From positions 1-41,367 of the forward strand of contig CAMDZW010000033.1 of the NCBI GenBank assembly GCA_945911015.1: DNA of 41,367 nucleotides, given 5' to 3'. The translations under genes were made by a program, and so were the position numbers. The first letter of the stretch is position 1. Each line of letters begins with the position of its first letter. This DNA is from an uncultured Propionibacteriaceae bacterium (lineage in GTDB: Bacteria > Actinomycetota > Actinomycetes > Propionibacteriales > Propionibacteriaceae). Shown one piece after another: positions 7,210-15,180 of the stretch. The notes under the pieces are model-generated. The model was not told the DNA's origin. It made no database searches and saw nothing but the letters and a program-made list of their open reading frames with translations.

Positions 7210-8001
7210 ATGATCAAGAAGATCCTCCTGGCGACCATCGCCTTCGAAGTCATCGTGGTGGGCATCGTCTTCTTCGCCGTCCCTGGGATGAGCGAGATGG
7301 GCATGCTGCGGTACCTCATCCCGATCGGGATCATCGCCCTCACGGTGCTGACGATGCTGCCCTTCCTCAAGCTGTCGAGCAGCGCCGATGCTGCGCTGCG
7401 CCAGTTCCGCGGTCTGGCGAGCAAGGACTTCGCCGGCGCCCCGATCGCGATCGGCACCCTGGTCGAGCTGTCCCCGACCGGGATGACGATCAACAATGTC
7501 GAGCAGTACGAGCTCCTCCTCGATGTCGAAACCGGTGACGGGCAACAGTTCCGGGCCACCTGTCGGCAGCTGGTGCCGCACCAGCAGCTCAGCTCGATGA
7601 CACCTGGTGTGCAACTGCCGGTGACCCATCGGCCGGACCGACCGGGGGTGGTCGAGCTCGCCGGTCAGGACCGTGCCGACGAGGCGCAGGCGCTCCACCA
7701 CCAGCTGCGGGTCAACAAGGGACTGGCCGAGGCCGACTCCCTGACGATCGCCGCCGAGGGCACTCACGCGATGGGGGTCGTGCTGGCCGCCGTACCGACC
7801 GGAGAGATCCGTCACGGACAGACCGGGCTCGAGCTGACCGTCGCGGTCACCCGTCCCGACGGCAGCCAGTTCACCGCCCACAAGGCGACCTACCTGCCAC
7901 CGGTCCATCTGTCACTGACTCAGCCGGGCAGCCAGGTCCGAGTCAGTTACCTCCCCCACGACGAATCGCGGTTCACCATCACCGTGGCTGCCAATGTCTG
8001 A
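7210..8001 (+). CDS. two-TM membrane protein of the CHAT cluster
   Basis: A 263-residue protein starting MIKKILLATIAFEVIVVGI. Two hydrophobic segments at about residues 4-26 and 34-56 form an N-terminal hairpin, followed by a soluble ~200-residue region with two similar beta-rich halves. Each half contains a PG-x-(Q/V)-x(3,4)-V-x-x-(R/Y) stretch: TPGVQLPVTHRPDRPGVV near 130 and QPGSQVRVSYLPHDESRF near the end. The ATG at 7210 is preferred to the in-frame GTG at 7171 because it directly starts the first membrane helix. The CHAT gene begins 23 bp after its stop, so the two are probably co-transcribed. No known family was recognised. It could anchor the complex at the membrane or be the target of the protease; both are inference. 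Confidence 0.82.
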   Translation: MIKKILLATIAFEVIVVGIVFFAVPGMSEMGMLRYLIPIGIIALTVLTMLPFLKLSSSADAALRQFRGLASKDFAGAPIAIGTLVELSPTGMTINNVEQYELLLDVETGDGQQFRATCRQLVPHQQLSSMTPGVQLPVTHRPDRPGVVELAGQDRADEAQALHHQLRVNKGLAEADSLTIAAEGTHAMGVVLAAVPTGEIRHGQTGLELTVAVTRPDGSQFTAHKATYLPPVHLSLTQPGSQVRVSYLPHDESRFTITVAANV

Positions 8002-8024
8002 TCCGGTTCTGCCAGACTGACCCG

Positions 8025-9182
8025 GTGCGTCCCACACTGTTGATCAAATGGGCCGAGGCCAGTGACGGATATCTGTCGTGGCGGTGGAGCTCCGACCTGT
8101 CCCGGGTCGAGGCGGCCCACATCGGCGCCGATGTGCTGGAGGCCGTGCAGGACGGTCTGGCGGCCGCACTGCCCAACCCGGTCGGGCCGGAGTCGACCGC
8201 TTCAGCTCTTGACCGAGCCCTCACCACCGGGGCCTTCGCCGCCCCCGACACCACCGAGGTCATCTGCCGTGAGCTGGGCAATGTGCTGATTCCTCAACCC
8301 CTGCAGGAAGAACTGCGCAACGCCCATGTCCGGCCGCTGATCCGGATCCAGCCCTCCCCCGCAGTCGCGCAGGTCCCGTGGGAGCTGGTCGCCCACGCGT
8401 GGGGCGATGTGGTCACCATGCCCCCGGCAACCATCCAAGCTCACCGGGCCGGTCGCGTCGGTGGCAATGTCGTCGCGGTCATCGATCCTCGGATCCCCGG
8501 CCAGACAGCGACCTCCTCCCTGGGGTCGGTCCTGGGACGCCCGACTCCTGATGCTCCGCTGGCCTCCCTTCTCTCGTACGGGGACCGTCTGCGTCCTGCA
8601 GTGGACAGCTATGTCGACCTCGCCCGACGCCGAGACCTCGATCGGGCCTGGCTGCAGGCAGCCTGCGCCGATGCCGGCCGGTTGCTGTTCGTCGGGCACA
8701 CCAGCAATGCCTCCGGACACGGTGTGCCGGGTGAGAACTCCGCCATCCACCTGTGCGACGTCGACGCATCTGGGGGCTACCGCCCGCTGACCGCCGGCGA
8801 CCTGCTCAGTGAGGACGGGTGGCGGATCCCGCCGAGAGTCGCCCTGATTGGCTGCGAATCCGGCGGCGATGCCCGCGACCACGACCACCTTGGCCTCACC
8901 ATGGCCTGTCTGTCGCTCGGTGCTGAGCTGGTCACGGCCACCCGATGGGTGCTGCCGACCGATCAGGCGCTGACTGAGGCCTTCGGATCGGTCGACGGCT
9001 CACCGTTGCAGGAGCTCGTGCGGGCCGTCGATGCCGCCCACGCCTCCACCGATCCGACGACGGCACTGGCCCAGTGGCGGAGCGCACGCTGGGCCGCCTG
9101 GCGGTCCTCCGGTCGACCCGAGGACCATCCGCTGCTGTGGGCAGCGTTGACCACGAGCGTGCTCACGTCGACCCGGCGGTGA
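8025..9182 (+). CDS. CHAT-domain (caspase-like) cysteine protease
   Basis: A 385-residue protein with a C-terminal CHAT domain. The catalytic histidine is in LLFVGHTSNASG (H225) and the catalytic cysteine in RVALIGCESGGD (C277), each after a hydrophobic beta strand as in the family. The upstream PWELV element (118-122) and the downstream LGLTMACLSLGAELVTATRW helix/strand are also typical. The first ~100 residues are a separate N-terminal region starting MRPTLLIKWAEASDGYLSWRW. The start is GTG at 8025; CAGACT lies 6 nt before it, a partial -10. It is the last gene of the TPR-membrane-CHAT run and converges on the SseB-like gene. CHAT proteases paired with TPR proteins act in bacterial defence and regulated cell death in some systems; a similar role here is inferred. 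Confidence 0.9.
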   Translation: MRPTLLIKWAEASDGYLSWRWSSDLSRVEAAHIGADVLEAVQDGLAAALPNPVGPESTASALDRALTTGAFAAPDTTEVICRELGNVLIPQPLQEELRNAHVRPLIRIQPSPAVAQVPWELVAHAWGDVVTMPPATIQAHRAGRVGGNVVAVIDPRIPGQTATSSLGSVLGRPTPDAPLASLLSYGDRLRPAVDSYVDLARRRDLDRAWLQAACADAGRLLFVGHTSNASGHGVPGENSAIHLCDVDASGGYRPLTAGDLLSEDGWRIPPRVALIGCESGGDARDHDHLGLTMACLSLGAELVTATRWVLPTDQALTEAFGSVDGSPLQELVRAVDAAHASTDPTTALAQWRSARWAAWRSSGRPEDHPLLWAALTTSVLTSTRR

Positions 9183-9197
9183 GCGCGGCCGCGCCGG

Positions 9198-9728
9198 TCA
9201 GCCCGCCTGCATCCAGCCGAAGCCATCATCGACCCGGACCAGCCGGTGCCCTCGGGCAAGCTCGGCCAGAACGTCCCCCTCGATGACCATCGAGGCAGGC
9301 CCGGCGATGTCGACGACGATGGCTGATGCGCCCTGCTGGACGGCGGTCTGGGCGACCCGGTCCAGGGTGACCGGGGTCGGCCGGGTAGTCGGATCCCACG
9401 TCGCCTGCGAGTCCAGTCCGGTGAAGGCGAGCAGGGCCGTACGACCATCAGCAGCCTGCATCATGACCACCGCCATGTCGGCCTCCTTGTCGACCCGCAG
9501 CAGCCGTTCGACCGGTCCCGTGCTGTGGACGGCCGCCTCCTCAGTTGCGGTCGCTGCGATCGGGACGAGCAATCTGGACGTGCACAGCTCGACGACCGCG
9601 GTGAGATAGTCGGTGCCGTTGCCGGACAGGCTCGCCTCGAGTGCCGCACGAACCGCTGTGCTCGCCGCGCCGTCATCTCCGGGAAAAGGAGACGGTGCCA
9701 GAGTACGGTCGGGTACGGAGTCGTCCAT
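9198..9728 (-). CDS. SseB-family protein
   Basis: A 176-residue soluble protein with the SseB N-terminal-domain pattern: an Ala-rich helix (STAVRAALEASLSG), then strands LLVPIAA, MAVVMMQAADGRTALLAFTGLDSQATWDP, and the end motif GPASMVIEGDVLAELARGHRLV. Family members are common in actinobacteria, often close to infC, and have no settled function. The start is the ATG at 9728, with TACAGT 8 nt upstream, consistent with a leaderless message. It is divergent from the small membrane-protein gene at 9771 and converges on the CHAT gene, 15 bp away. Its separation from infC by about 8 kb of FGGY and CHAT genes is notable. Confidence 0.75.
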   Translation of the reverse strand: MDDSVPDRTLAPSPFPGDDGAASTAVRAALEASLSGNGTDYLTAVVELCTSRLLVPIAATATEEAAVHSTGPVERLLRVDKEADMAVVMMQAADGRTALLAFTGLDSQATWDPTTRPTPVTLDRVAQTAVQQGASAIVVDIAGPASMVIEGDVLAELARGHRLVRVDDGFGWMQAG

Positions 9729-9736
9729 GGGTGCAC

Positions 9737-9742
9737 ACTGTA
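9737..9742 (-). promoter_or_regulatory. -10 box of a leaderless start for the SseB-like gene
   Basis: TACAGT lies 8 nt upstream of the ATG at 9728 on the minus strand, with no ribosome site between. Confidence 0.45.
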
Positions 9743-9770
9743 CGGCGACGCACGAACCGAGGAGAAAACG

Positions 9771-10304
9771 ATGTCAACCGAAGAAGTGATCGCGCTGGTG
9801 GTCTGCTTGGCAGCCGCCGCAGGCTCGGCGGGCATCGGTGCCGTCGCCCGAGCAAAACTGGGCCGCTCGGCGCCGCTGGTGATCGGCATCGGCCTCGCCC
9901 TGGCCTTTGTCGGCGCCTGGATGTCGGGTCTGGCCGTGCTGGCCTGGCACGGTGTCCTGGCCATTGTCGACTGGCTGGTGGCCATCCCGACCGAGCTGCT
10001 GAGCATCATCGGCGCCTCGCTGCTGGGAGTCGGCATCGTGGTGTGGGTGATCGGAGGGGTCCTCGGCCGTCGTGCCAAGGACCGGACGCCTGCCACCGGA
10101 TCGTCACCGACGACTCCGCCCAAGCCGTCCATTGCGCCCGCGGGCCGCGGGGTCGCACGACCATCGGGGATGGCGAAGCCTCCGCAGGCGGTCGATTCCC
10201 CCAAGGATGCCGAGCGGTCCACTCTCGACATTTCCGAACCGCTCGAAGGTCGCGGCTCGTCCAAGCCGACGGCGTCGGGGAACCTGCCACCGACCCTGCC
10301 CTGA
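9771..10304 (+). CDS. small membrane protein with disordered C-terminal tail
   Basis: A 177-residue protein. Three hydrophobic segments lie at about residues 5-25 (VIALVVCLAAAAGSAGIGAV), 36-60 (LVIGIGLALAFVGAWMSGLAVLAWH) and 76-96 (LLSIIGASLLGVGIVVWVIGGVL). They are followed by a ~75-residue Pro/Ser/Ala-rich tail with no predicted fold. The ATG at 9771 is preceded by GAGGAG at good spacing, so the longer open frame is not used. The family is not recognised. It is convergent with the PH-domain gene (6-bp gap) and divergent from the SseB-like gene. Confidence 0.78.
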   Translation: MSTEEVIALVVCLAAAAGSAGIGAVARAKLGRSAPLVIGIGLALAFVGAWMSGLAVLAWHGVLAIVDWLVAIPTELLSIIGASLLGVGIVVWVIGGVLGRRAKDRTPATGSSPTTPPKPSIAPAGRGVARPSGMAKPPQAVDSPKDAERSTLDISEPLEGRGSSKPTASGNLPPTLP

Positions 10305-10310
10305 GCTGGG

Positions 10311-10781
10311 TCAGCGGCGCCCGGCTGCTCGGATCTGTTCGTTCAACAGATCGACTGCGTCGCGGGTCGGGCGGCCCTCGCTGCCCTGCAGGCCGAAGAG
10401 CAGGATCGTCCGGGGTTCACCCTCGGCATTGCGCTCGTGCAGCACCGCCACGGCCCACGGATCCCCGGGACGCAGCACCACTCGGTCGACATCGGACCAG
10501 GCCAGGTTCTTGCGCTGCCAGGCGTTCCGCACGGCGATGCCGTCGGCGTCGGCCCGTACCGAACTGCAGGCCAGGAACCACAACAACCCGAAGATGACCG
10601 CCAGAATCCCCAACAGGGTGAGGATCTGGAGCGGCTGGAACAGGGCGCGGATGTCGGGCGGCAGACCGAACCAGCCCACCAAGGATCCGATGACGAAGAC
10701 GACGCTGAAGGCGACGGCGGTGATGATCACCCACCGCGGGCGCCAGACCTTGGGCTCAATTCCGGCTCGGGCTCCAGCCAT
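10311..10781 (-). CDS. PH-domain membrane protein (CFP-6-like)
   Basis: A 156-residue protein with two N-terminal membrane helices (ITAVAFSVVFVIGSLVGWF and LQILTLLGILAVIFGLLWFLA). A bacterial PH-like beta domain follows: SSVRADADGIAVRNAWQRKNLAWSDVDRVVLRPGDPWAVAVL. This matches the low-molecular-weight antigen CFP-6 type, which is often found beside hisG in actinobacteria, and hisG indeed precedes it by 6 bp. It is probably co-transcribed with hisG. Its cellular role is not established. Confidence 0.8.
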   Translation of the reverse strand: MAGARAGIEPKVWRPRWVIITAVAFSVVFVIGSLVGWFGLPPDIRALFQPLQILTLLGILAVIFGLLWFLACSSVRADADGIAVRNAWQRKNLAWSDVDRVVLRPGDPWAVAVLHERNAEGEPRTILLFGLQGSEGRPTRDAVDLLNEQIRAAGRR

Positions 10782-10787
10782 GACCGA

Positions 10788-11645
10788 TCACAACCTACAG
10801 GCGGCGATGTCGGTGACCAGGATCGCGCGGGCGCCGATGTCCCACAGATCGTCCATCACGAGCTGGGCCTGGTCGGCCGGGACCATGGCCCGGACAGCCA
10901 CCCAGCCCTCCTTCGCCAGCGGCGAGACCGTCGGTGACTCCTTGCCGGGGGTGACCTGGAAGGCATCCTCGACCTTGTCCGCGGGGATGTCGTAGTCGAC
11001 CAGCACATAGTTGCGGGCGGTCAGCACCCCGTCGAGGCGGCGGACCAACCCGTCGAGCCCGGCCGGAGCAGCCCCACCACGGCTGATCAGGATTGCTTCG
11101 GACTCGAGGATCGTGTCGCCGAAGACGGCCAGTCCTGCCTTGCGCAGGCTGGTGCCGGTCTCGACCACGTCGGCGATCGCGTCGGCCACGCCGAGACGGA
11201 TCGCCACCTCCACTGCGCCGTCGAGTTTGATCACGGAGGTGTCGATGCCACGCGCGGCCAGGTAGTTCTTGACCAGGCCCGGATAGGACGTGGCCAGTCG
11301 TTTGCCGGCCAGGTCCTTGATCGAGGTCAACTCCCCGGCCGTCCCGGCGAACCGAAACCGGCTCGCGCCGAAGCCGAGCGGGAGCACCTCGGTCGCTGTG
11401 ACACCGGAGTCGATCAGCATGTCGCGGCCGGTGATGCCCAGGTCAAGAGTGCCCTCCCCCACGTACACCGCGATGTCGCGGGGACGCAGGTAGTAGAACT
11501 CGACATTGTTGCGCTCGTCGAACAGGACGAGCTCCTTGCCGTCGCTGCGCTGCCGGTAGCCGGCCTCTCGCAGCATCTCGGATGCTCCTTCGGACAGGGA
11601 TCCCTTGTTCGGGACGGCGATGCGCAGTAGTGGACGATCAGGCAT
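10788..11645 (-). CDS. hisG: ATP phosphoribosyltransferase
   Basis: It catalyses the first step of histidine biosynthesis, condensing ATP and PRPP to phosphoribosyl-ATP in the cytosol. The 285-residue length is the long form with a C-terminal ACT/PII-like domain that senses histidine. Visible motifs are LRIAVPNKGSLSEGASEML at the N-terminus, LDLGITGRDMLIDSG, the PRPP loop region ADAIADVVETGTSLRKAGL, and the C-terminal TVSPLAKEGWVAVRAMVP. The ATG at 11645 has GAGGAG upstream. hisE lies 53 bp upstream on the same strand, as in many actinobacteria. Confidence 0.96.
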   Translation of the reverse strand: MPDRPLLRIAVPNKGSLSEGASEMLREAGYRQRSDGKELVLFDERNNVEFYYLRPRDIAVYVGEGTLDLGITGRDMLIDSGVTATEVLPLGFGASRFRFAGTAGELTSIKDLAGKRLATSYPGLVKNYLAARGIDTSVIKLDGAVEVAIRLGVADAIADVVETGTSLRKAGLAVFGDTILESEAILISRGGAAPAGLDGLVRRLDGVLTARNYVLVDYDIPADKVEDAFQVTPGKESPTVSPLAKEGWVAVRAMVPADQAQLVMDDLWDIGARAILVTDIAACRL

Positions 11646-11698
11646 GGCGGGTGATTCTCCTCGAGGTGTTGATCAGGTGGATGCGGCGGAGCGAGGAG

Positions 11699-12016
11699 TC
11701 ACAGATGTCGATAGACATCCTTCAGATCGAGGTCGAGGCTGATCATCATCACCTGCAGGTGGTAGAGCAGCTGGCTGATCTCCTCGGCTGCCTCGTCGCG
11801 TGACTGGTACTCCGCCGCCATCCACACCTCCGCCGCCTCTTCGACGACCTTCTTGCCGATGGCATGGACGCCGGCGTCGAGCTGAGCCACCGTCCCCGAC
11901 CCCTCGGGTCGGGTACGGGCTTTTTCGGTCAGCTCGGCGAACAGCGTCTCGAAGGTCTTGCCTGCGTTTGATGCGGCCGTTGTCACGGACGGATCGACCG
12001 GTGAGGTGGATGACAC
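11699..12016 (-). CDS. hisE: phosphoribosyl-ATP pyrophosphatase
   Basis: The second enzyme of histidine biosynthesis, hydrolysing phosphoribosyl-ATP to phosphoribosyl-AMP and pyrophosphate. The protein is 105 residues and has the MazG-like fold signature [16 protein letters not shown] and [18 protein letters not shown], whose Glu and Asp residues bind Mg. The start is GTG at 12016, supported by a TAGGCT box exactly 6 nt upstream and the absence of a ribosome site. It is followed by hisG. The ribM stop is 4 bp upstream, so hisE is probably served both by read-through and by its own leaderless promoter. Confidence 0.94.
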   Translation of the reverse strand: MSSTSPVDPSVTTAASNAGKTFETLFAELTEKARTRPEGSGTVAQLDAGVHAIGKKVVEEAAEVWMAAEYQSRDEAAEEISQLLYHLQVMMISLDLDLKDVYRHL

Positions 12017-12020
12017 ATGG

Positions 12021-12731
12021 TCAGCCTACCGGCTCGGTCACCGCTTCCACCGGCTCGTCCGACCTGGGCCCGTCAGCCCCGCGCCGCGAGATCCGCCACC
12101 ACTGGACGAAGCCGATCAGGCAGAAGGCACCGTAGAACCCGTACATCAGGGCGCTGGGGTAGAAGCCGGCGATCATCAGCGTCGGCACCCCCACCAGGTC
12201 GACCGCGATCCAGATCAGCCAGAACTCGACATAGCCGCGTGCCATCCCGTACGTGGCCAGGATCGACCCCGCGAGGATCCAGGCATCGACCGCCGGCCCC
12301 CACGAACCGAGCGCGGAGAGCGCGAAGTACAGCACCACCCACAAGGCGGCATACAGTCCGACCAGGACGCCACGTTCGGACCACGACGCCCACCGTGGAG
12401 CGACCGCTTCCTTGCCGCCGTGGCTCTGGCGGTAGCGCCACCACTGGATCCAGCCGTAGACGGACACGGCGATGAAGAAGATCTGGCGGCCGGACTGTCC
12501 CCACAGGGTCAGGTCCTGCGGATTGCCGAAGATCACTCCGGTGAACACCGTGAACAGGATGACATTGCCGATGATGCCGACCGGCCAGGCCCAGACTCGA
12601 CGGACCATGCCCGCCCAAGCACTGGCCAGGCCGAAGCCGTTGCCGATGATTTCGCGCCACAGGATTGGCTCGCCGAACCCCAGATGGAGTTCGGCATTCA
12701 GCAACCTGGTCAGCAGCTCTTGGATCTCCAT
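12021..12731 (-). CDS. ribM: PnuC-family riboflavin transporter RibM under FMN riboswitch
   Basis: A 236-residue integral membrane protein with about seven hydrophobic segments and the PnuC-family tryptophan-rich signatures ([50 protein letters not shown]). PnuC proteins facilitate uptake of unphosphorylated vitamins, mostly nicotinamide riboside, but the actinobacterial RibM branch imports riboflavin. The choice here rests on the FMN riboswitch in its leader at 12847-12996, which would shut the gene off when FMN is plentiful. The ATG at 12731 has GGAGGA upstream and starts [14 protein letters not shown]; the 21-codon longer frame has no ribosome site. hisE follows after 4 bp. Confidence 0.88.
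   Translation of the reverse strand: MEIQELLTRLLNAELHLGFGEPILWREIIGNGFGLASAWAGMVRRVWAWPVGIIGNVILFTVFTGVIFGNPQDLTLWGQSGRQIFFIAVSVYGWIQWWRYRQSHGGKEAVAPRWASWSERGVLVGLYAALWVVLYFALSALGSWGPAVDAWILAGSILATYGMARGYVEFWLIWIAVDLVGVPTLMIAGFYPSALMYGFYGAFCLIGFVQWWRISRRGADGPRSDEPVEAVTEPVG
12023..12028 (-). promoter_or_regulatory. -10 box of a leaderless start for hisE
   Basis: TAGGCT followed by 6 nt and the GTG start at 12016. It lies within the last codons of ribM. The same hexamer and spacing precede mshC and the DUF3090 gene. Confidence 0.55.
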
Positions 12732-12732
12732 G

Positions 12733-12743
12733 GGAGTTCCTCC
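12733..12743 (-). promoter_or_regulatory. possible hairpin over the ribM ribosome site
   Basis: The ribosome site GGAG, then GAA, then CTCC can fold on itself immediately before the ATG. The stem is only 4 bp, so it could matter only as part of a larger riboswitch expression platform. Confidence 0.25.
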
Positions 12744-12846
12744 ACTTTCCCTCAGGTCGCACGAATGCCGGGGTGTGTGGAGGCAGACGACCATCCCCGT
12801 ACGGGAATGCGTCCGCTCTCAGCGGGCGCCGGTCGTCAGCTCACGT

Positions 12847-12996
12847 GATCCTCCCATCCGGACTTTGACCGTCGGTCGTGGATTTGCACCACATCAACCG
12901 ATGACTGGTTGCCATCGGGTCGCGGACTGACCTGCAGCTGCATCGGGCAGAGGCAGGATCACCGCCGGTTCGGAATTGCACCGACCCCGGAACACG
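12847..12996 (-). promoter_or_regulatory. FMN riboswitch (RFN element)
   Basis: The minus strand carries the RFN conserved blocks in order: GGGGTCGGTGCAATTCCGAA then CCGGCGGT; later GTCAGTCCGCGACCC and GGCAACCAGTCATCGGTTGA; then GTGGTGCAAATCCAC, GACCGACGGTCAAAGTCC and GGATGGGAGG. The paired GGTG-AA-TCC modules and the closing AGTCCGGATGGGAG block are diagnostic. The aptamer ends ~115 nt upstream of ribM. That spacer holds several GC-rich hairpins but no T run, so control is more likely translational (or Rho-linked) than by an intrinsic terminator. Confidence 0.95.
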
Positions 12997-13079
12997 TGCG
13001 AGTTCTCACTCGTCGCAGCCCATTCTGCCACGAGCGGTCCCGCCAGCCCCGGGGTGGTCAGGAAAGGCCCGGGGGGTGG

Positions 13080-14351
13080 TCAGGACAGGTCGATGCCCAG
13101 AACCGCTTCGACCAGGTCAGCGATCTGTCCGGGAGCGGACTCGTCGTCGCCGTCGAGGGCCGCCCACGCGTCGATCGCGGCCAGCGCTGCCGGGGTGTCC
13201 AGGTCGGTCCGCAGCGCGGTTCGTACCGCGTCAATGCTCGCCTGGGTGGGAGCCGCGGCCCGGTACCGTACGGACTCCCGCCAGACGGCCAGTCGCTCGG
13301 TCGCGGCGGTCAGCAGATCGGCGGTCCAGGTCCAGTCGCTGCGATAGTGCTGGGCGAGCAGCGCAAGCCGGATCGCCATCGGGTCGGCGCCGTCGCGCAG
13401 CAGTTGCGACACCAGCACCAGATTGCCCTTCGACTTCGACATCTTCTCGCCGTCGAGGCCGACCATCCCGCCATGGACATAGGCCTGGGCCAGTTCTTCG
13501 CCGTTGGTCGCGCGGGCCTGCGCAGCACACATCTCGTGATGGGGGAAGATCAAGTCCGATCCGCCTCCCTGGACGTCGAAGTTGTCGCCAAGATGGTGCC
13601 GGGCGATCGCGGTGCACTCGATGTGCCAGCCGGGCCGGCCCGTCCCCAGCGGGGAGTCCCAACCGGGCTCGCCGTCGCGCTGCTGCAACCAGACCAGACA
13701 GTCGAATGGGTCGTCCTTGCCGGCCCGGTCGGGATCACCGCCACGCTCGGCGAAGATCGGCAGCATCTGTTCCCTGGTCCAGCCCGAGACCGAACCGAAG
13801 TCCGGGTCGGTGCTGCACCGGAAGTACCAGTCGGGTTCCCCCTCGGTGAGCTGGTAGACACTGCCCTTGGCGCGGAGCTCGTCGACCAGGTCGACGACCA
13901 GCGGGATCGAGTCGACTGCACCGGCGTACACATCTGGGGGCAGAACCCGCAGAGCAGTCATGTCGCTGCGGAACAGGTCGATCTGGTCGGTGGCCAGGTC
14001 CTGCCAGTCGACGCCGGTCTGGGTGGCCCTTTCCAGCAGCGGGTCATCGACATCGGTGATGTTCTGCACGTAGCGGACATCAAGGCCGGCGTCTCGCCAC
14101 TGTCGTTGCAGCAGGTCGAAGGCCAGATAGGTGTTGGCATGGCCGAGATGGGTCGCGTCATACGGGGTGATGCCGCAGACATACATCCGAGCGGTGCCGG
14201 TCCGCGGTCCCACCGTGCGCAGACCGTTGGTGGCCGTGTCATGGACCCGAACCGGGCCGATCGTGGAATCTGCCGGTGCGGGCGGCACCGGGCTGGTCGT
14301 ACGGGCGGCGGTGACCAGTGGCCCGGATGTGGGCGCATTCCACGACTGCAT
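13080..14351 (-). CDS. mshC: mycothiol ligase MshC (cysteine--GlcN-inositol ligase)
   Basis: MshC ligates cysteine to GlcN-inositol, the third step of mycothiol synthesis, through a cysteinyl-adenylate. The 423-residue protein is cysteinyl-tRNA-synthetase-like but starts with the MshC-specific MQSWNAP. It has the HIGH-type motif HLGH (68-71), zinc-region residues C59 and C246, [14 protein letters not shown] (262-275) and KMSKS (303-307), and lacks the tRNA-binding C-terminal domain of CysS. The ATG at 14351 has TAGGCT 6 nt upstream, consistent with a leaderless message. Mycothiol is specific to actinobacteria, which supports the taxonomic placement. The SCO1664-like gene lies just upstream. 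Confidence 0.95.
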   Translation of the reverse strand: MQSWNAPTSGPLVTAARTTSPVPPAPADSTIGPVRVHDTATNGLRTVGPRTGTARMYVCGITPYDATHLGHANTYLAFDLLQRQWRDAGLDVRYVQNITDVDDPLLERATQTGVDWQDLATDQIDLFRSDMTALRVLPPDVYAGAVDSIPLVVDLVDELRAKGSVYQLTEGEPDWYFRCSTDPDFGSVSGWTREQMLPIFAERGGDPDRAGKDDPFDCLVWLQQRDGEPGWDSPLGTGRPGWHIECTAIARHHLGDNFDVQGGGSDLIFPHHEMCAAQARATNGEELAQAYVHGGMVGLDGEKMSKSKGNLVLVSQLLRDGADPMAIRLALLAQHYRSDWTWTADLLTAATERLAVWRESVRYRAAAPTQASIDAVRTALRTDLDTPAALAAIDAWAALDGDDESAPGQIADLVEAVLGIDLS

Positions 14352-14357
14352 GCGCTC

Positions 14358-14363
14358 AGCCTA
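14358..14363 (-). promoter_or_regulatory. -10 box of a leaderless start for mshC
   Basis: TAGGCT, 6 nt, then ATG at 14351 on the minus strand; no ribosome site is present. Confidence 0.55.
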
Positions 14364-14381
14364 CGGAATGAGCGACTGCCC

Positions 14382-15173
14382 TCACCACAGGGGCCACGGG
14401 ACGGCCGGTGCGTCCTCGCGGGGCTCGGGGAGCCCGTCGGTCAGCAATGCGGTCGCACGGTCACCGATCGCTGCGATCTCGGCCTCGGACAGCAGATCGG
14501 CAAGGTCGTCGAGACCATCGAGAGCGGCGGTGACCATCGACCGTTCCGCCTCGTCGAGAGGTTCGCCGGCCCATCCCCACAGCACCGTGCGCAGTTTCGG
14601 TTCGACATGGAAACTGATCCCATGGTCGCAGCCGAAGAGCTGGGCACCGTCAGGCAGCAGATGCCCCACCTTGCGATCAGCATTGTTGACCAGGGCATCG
14701 AAGACCGCGAGTCTGCGCAGCCGCGGGTCGTCGGCGTGGGCCACGGCCAGAAGATGGCCGTCCTCGTCCTCGGCGTGCAGCACGACATGCCAGCCTTCGG
14801 GGACGTCATCGACCGGGACGACGTCGACCAAGTCACTGTCGTCAGCCAGGACGTGACGATGGGCCTCTGTCGACCCGACCCACCGCTGGGTCGAACCCAT
14901 CCCGTACGGGCCCTCGGTGAGACAGGTGAACGGCACCACGTCGAAGCCACCGGCCGCCGAGACCTGGTGGGCCGCGACCTCACGCAGGCCGAGGGTGTGG
15001 GTCGGGAAGTCCCACAGCTCACGCTCACCACGGATTGGCTTGTGGATGACGGTGACATCGCCCTGGTCGGTGTGGACGGTGGCTAGGAAGGATGCGTTGG
15101 ATGCCGCGACCAGACGGCCGGTGAGTTCCATCGGGCCGGTCAGGTCGATCGGCTCGAGTGCCGGATGTGCCAC
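14382..15173 (-). CDS. SCO1664-family conserved actinobacterial protein
   Basis: A 263-residue soluble protein of the SCO1664 family (TIGR03843 type), with a distant kinase/PI3-4-kinase-like look: an N-terminal sheet with VIHKPIRGERELWDFP (Lys-containing), then LAVFDALVNNADRKVGHLL and FGCDHGISFH. The NNADRK and DHG elements resemble the catalytic loop and metal-binding motifs of kinases. The start is uncertain. I use GTG at 15173, just past the upstream stop at 15181; the alternative is the ATG at 15131. The longer open frame lies antisense and inside the DUF3090 gene. The order DUF3090, SCO1664-like, mshC is conserved in many actinobacteria; the function is unknown. Confidence 0.82.
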   Translation of the reverse strand: MAHPALEPIDLTGPMELTGRLVAASNASFLATVHTDQGDVTVIHKPIRGERELWDFPTHTLGLREVAAHQVSAAGGFDVVPFTCLTEGPYGMGSTQRWVGSTEAHRHVLADDSDLVDVVPVDDVPEGWHVVLHAEDEDGHLLAVAHADDPRLRRLAVFDALVNNADRKVGHLLPDGAQLFGCDHGISFHVEPKLRTVLWGWAGEPLDEAERSMVTAALDGLDDLADLLSEAEIAAIGDRATALLTDGLPEPREDAPAVPWPLW

Positions 15174-15180
15174 GGTGCCG

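Larger units (their letters stand above)
12732..13079 (-). other. 348-bp mshC-ribM intergenic region
   Basis: The region lies between the mshC stop and the ribM start. It holds the FMN riboswitch, its expression platform (12732-12846) and about 80 bp upstream of the aptamer where the promoter should be. That upstream part contains two near-copies of CGGGGTGGTCAGG (about 13050 and 13071). No other gene was seen. Confidence 0.7.

Noticed and set aside
12909..15086. 725-residue plus-strand open frame
   Set aside because: It is antisense to mshC and the SCO1664-like gene and overlaps the FMN riboswitch; the composition is not protein-like.
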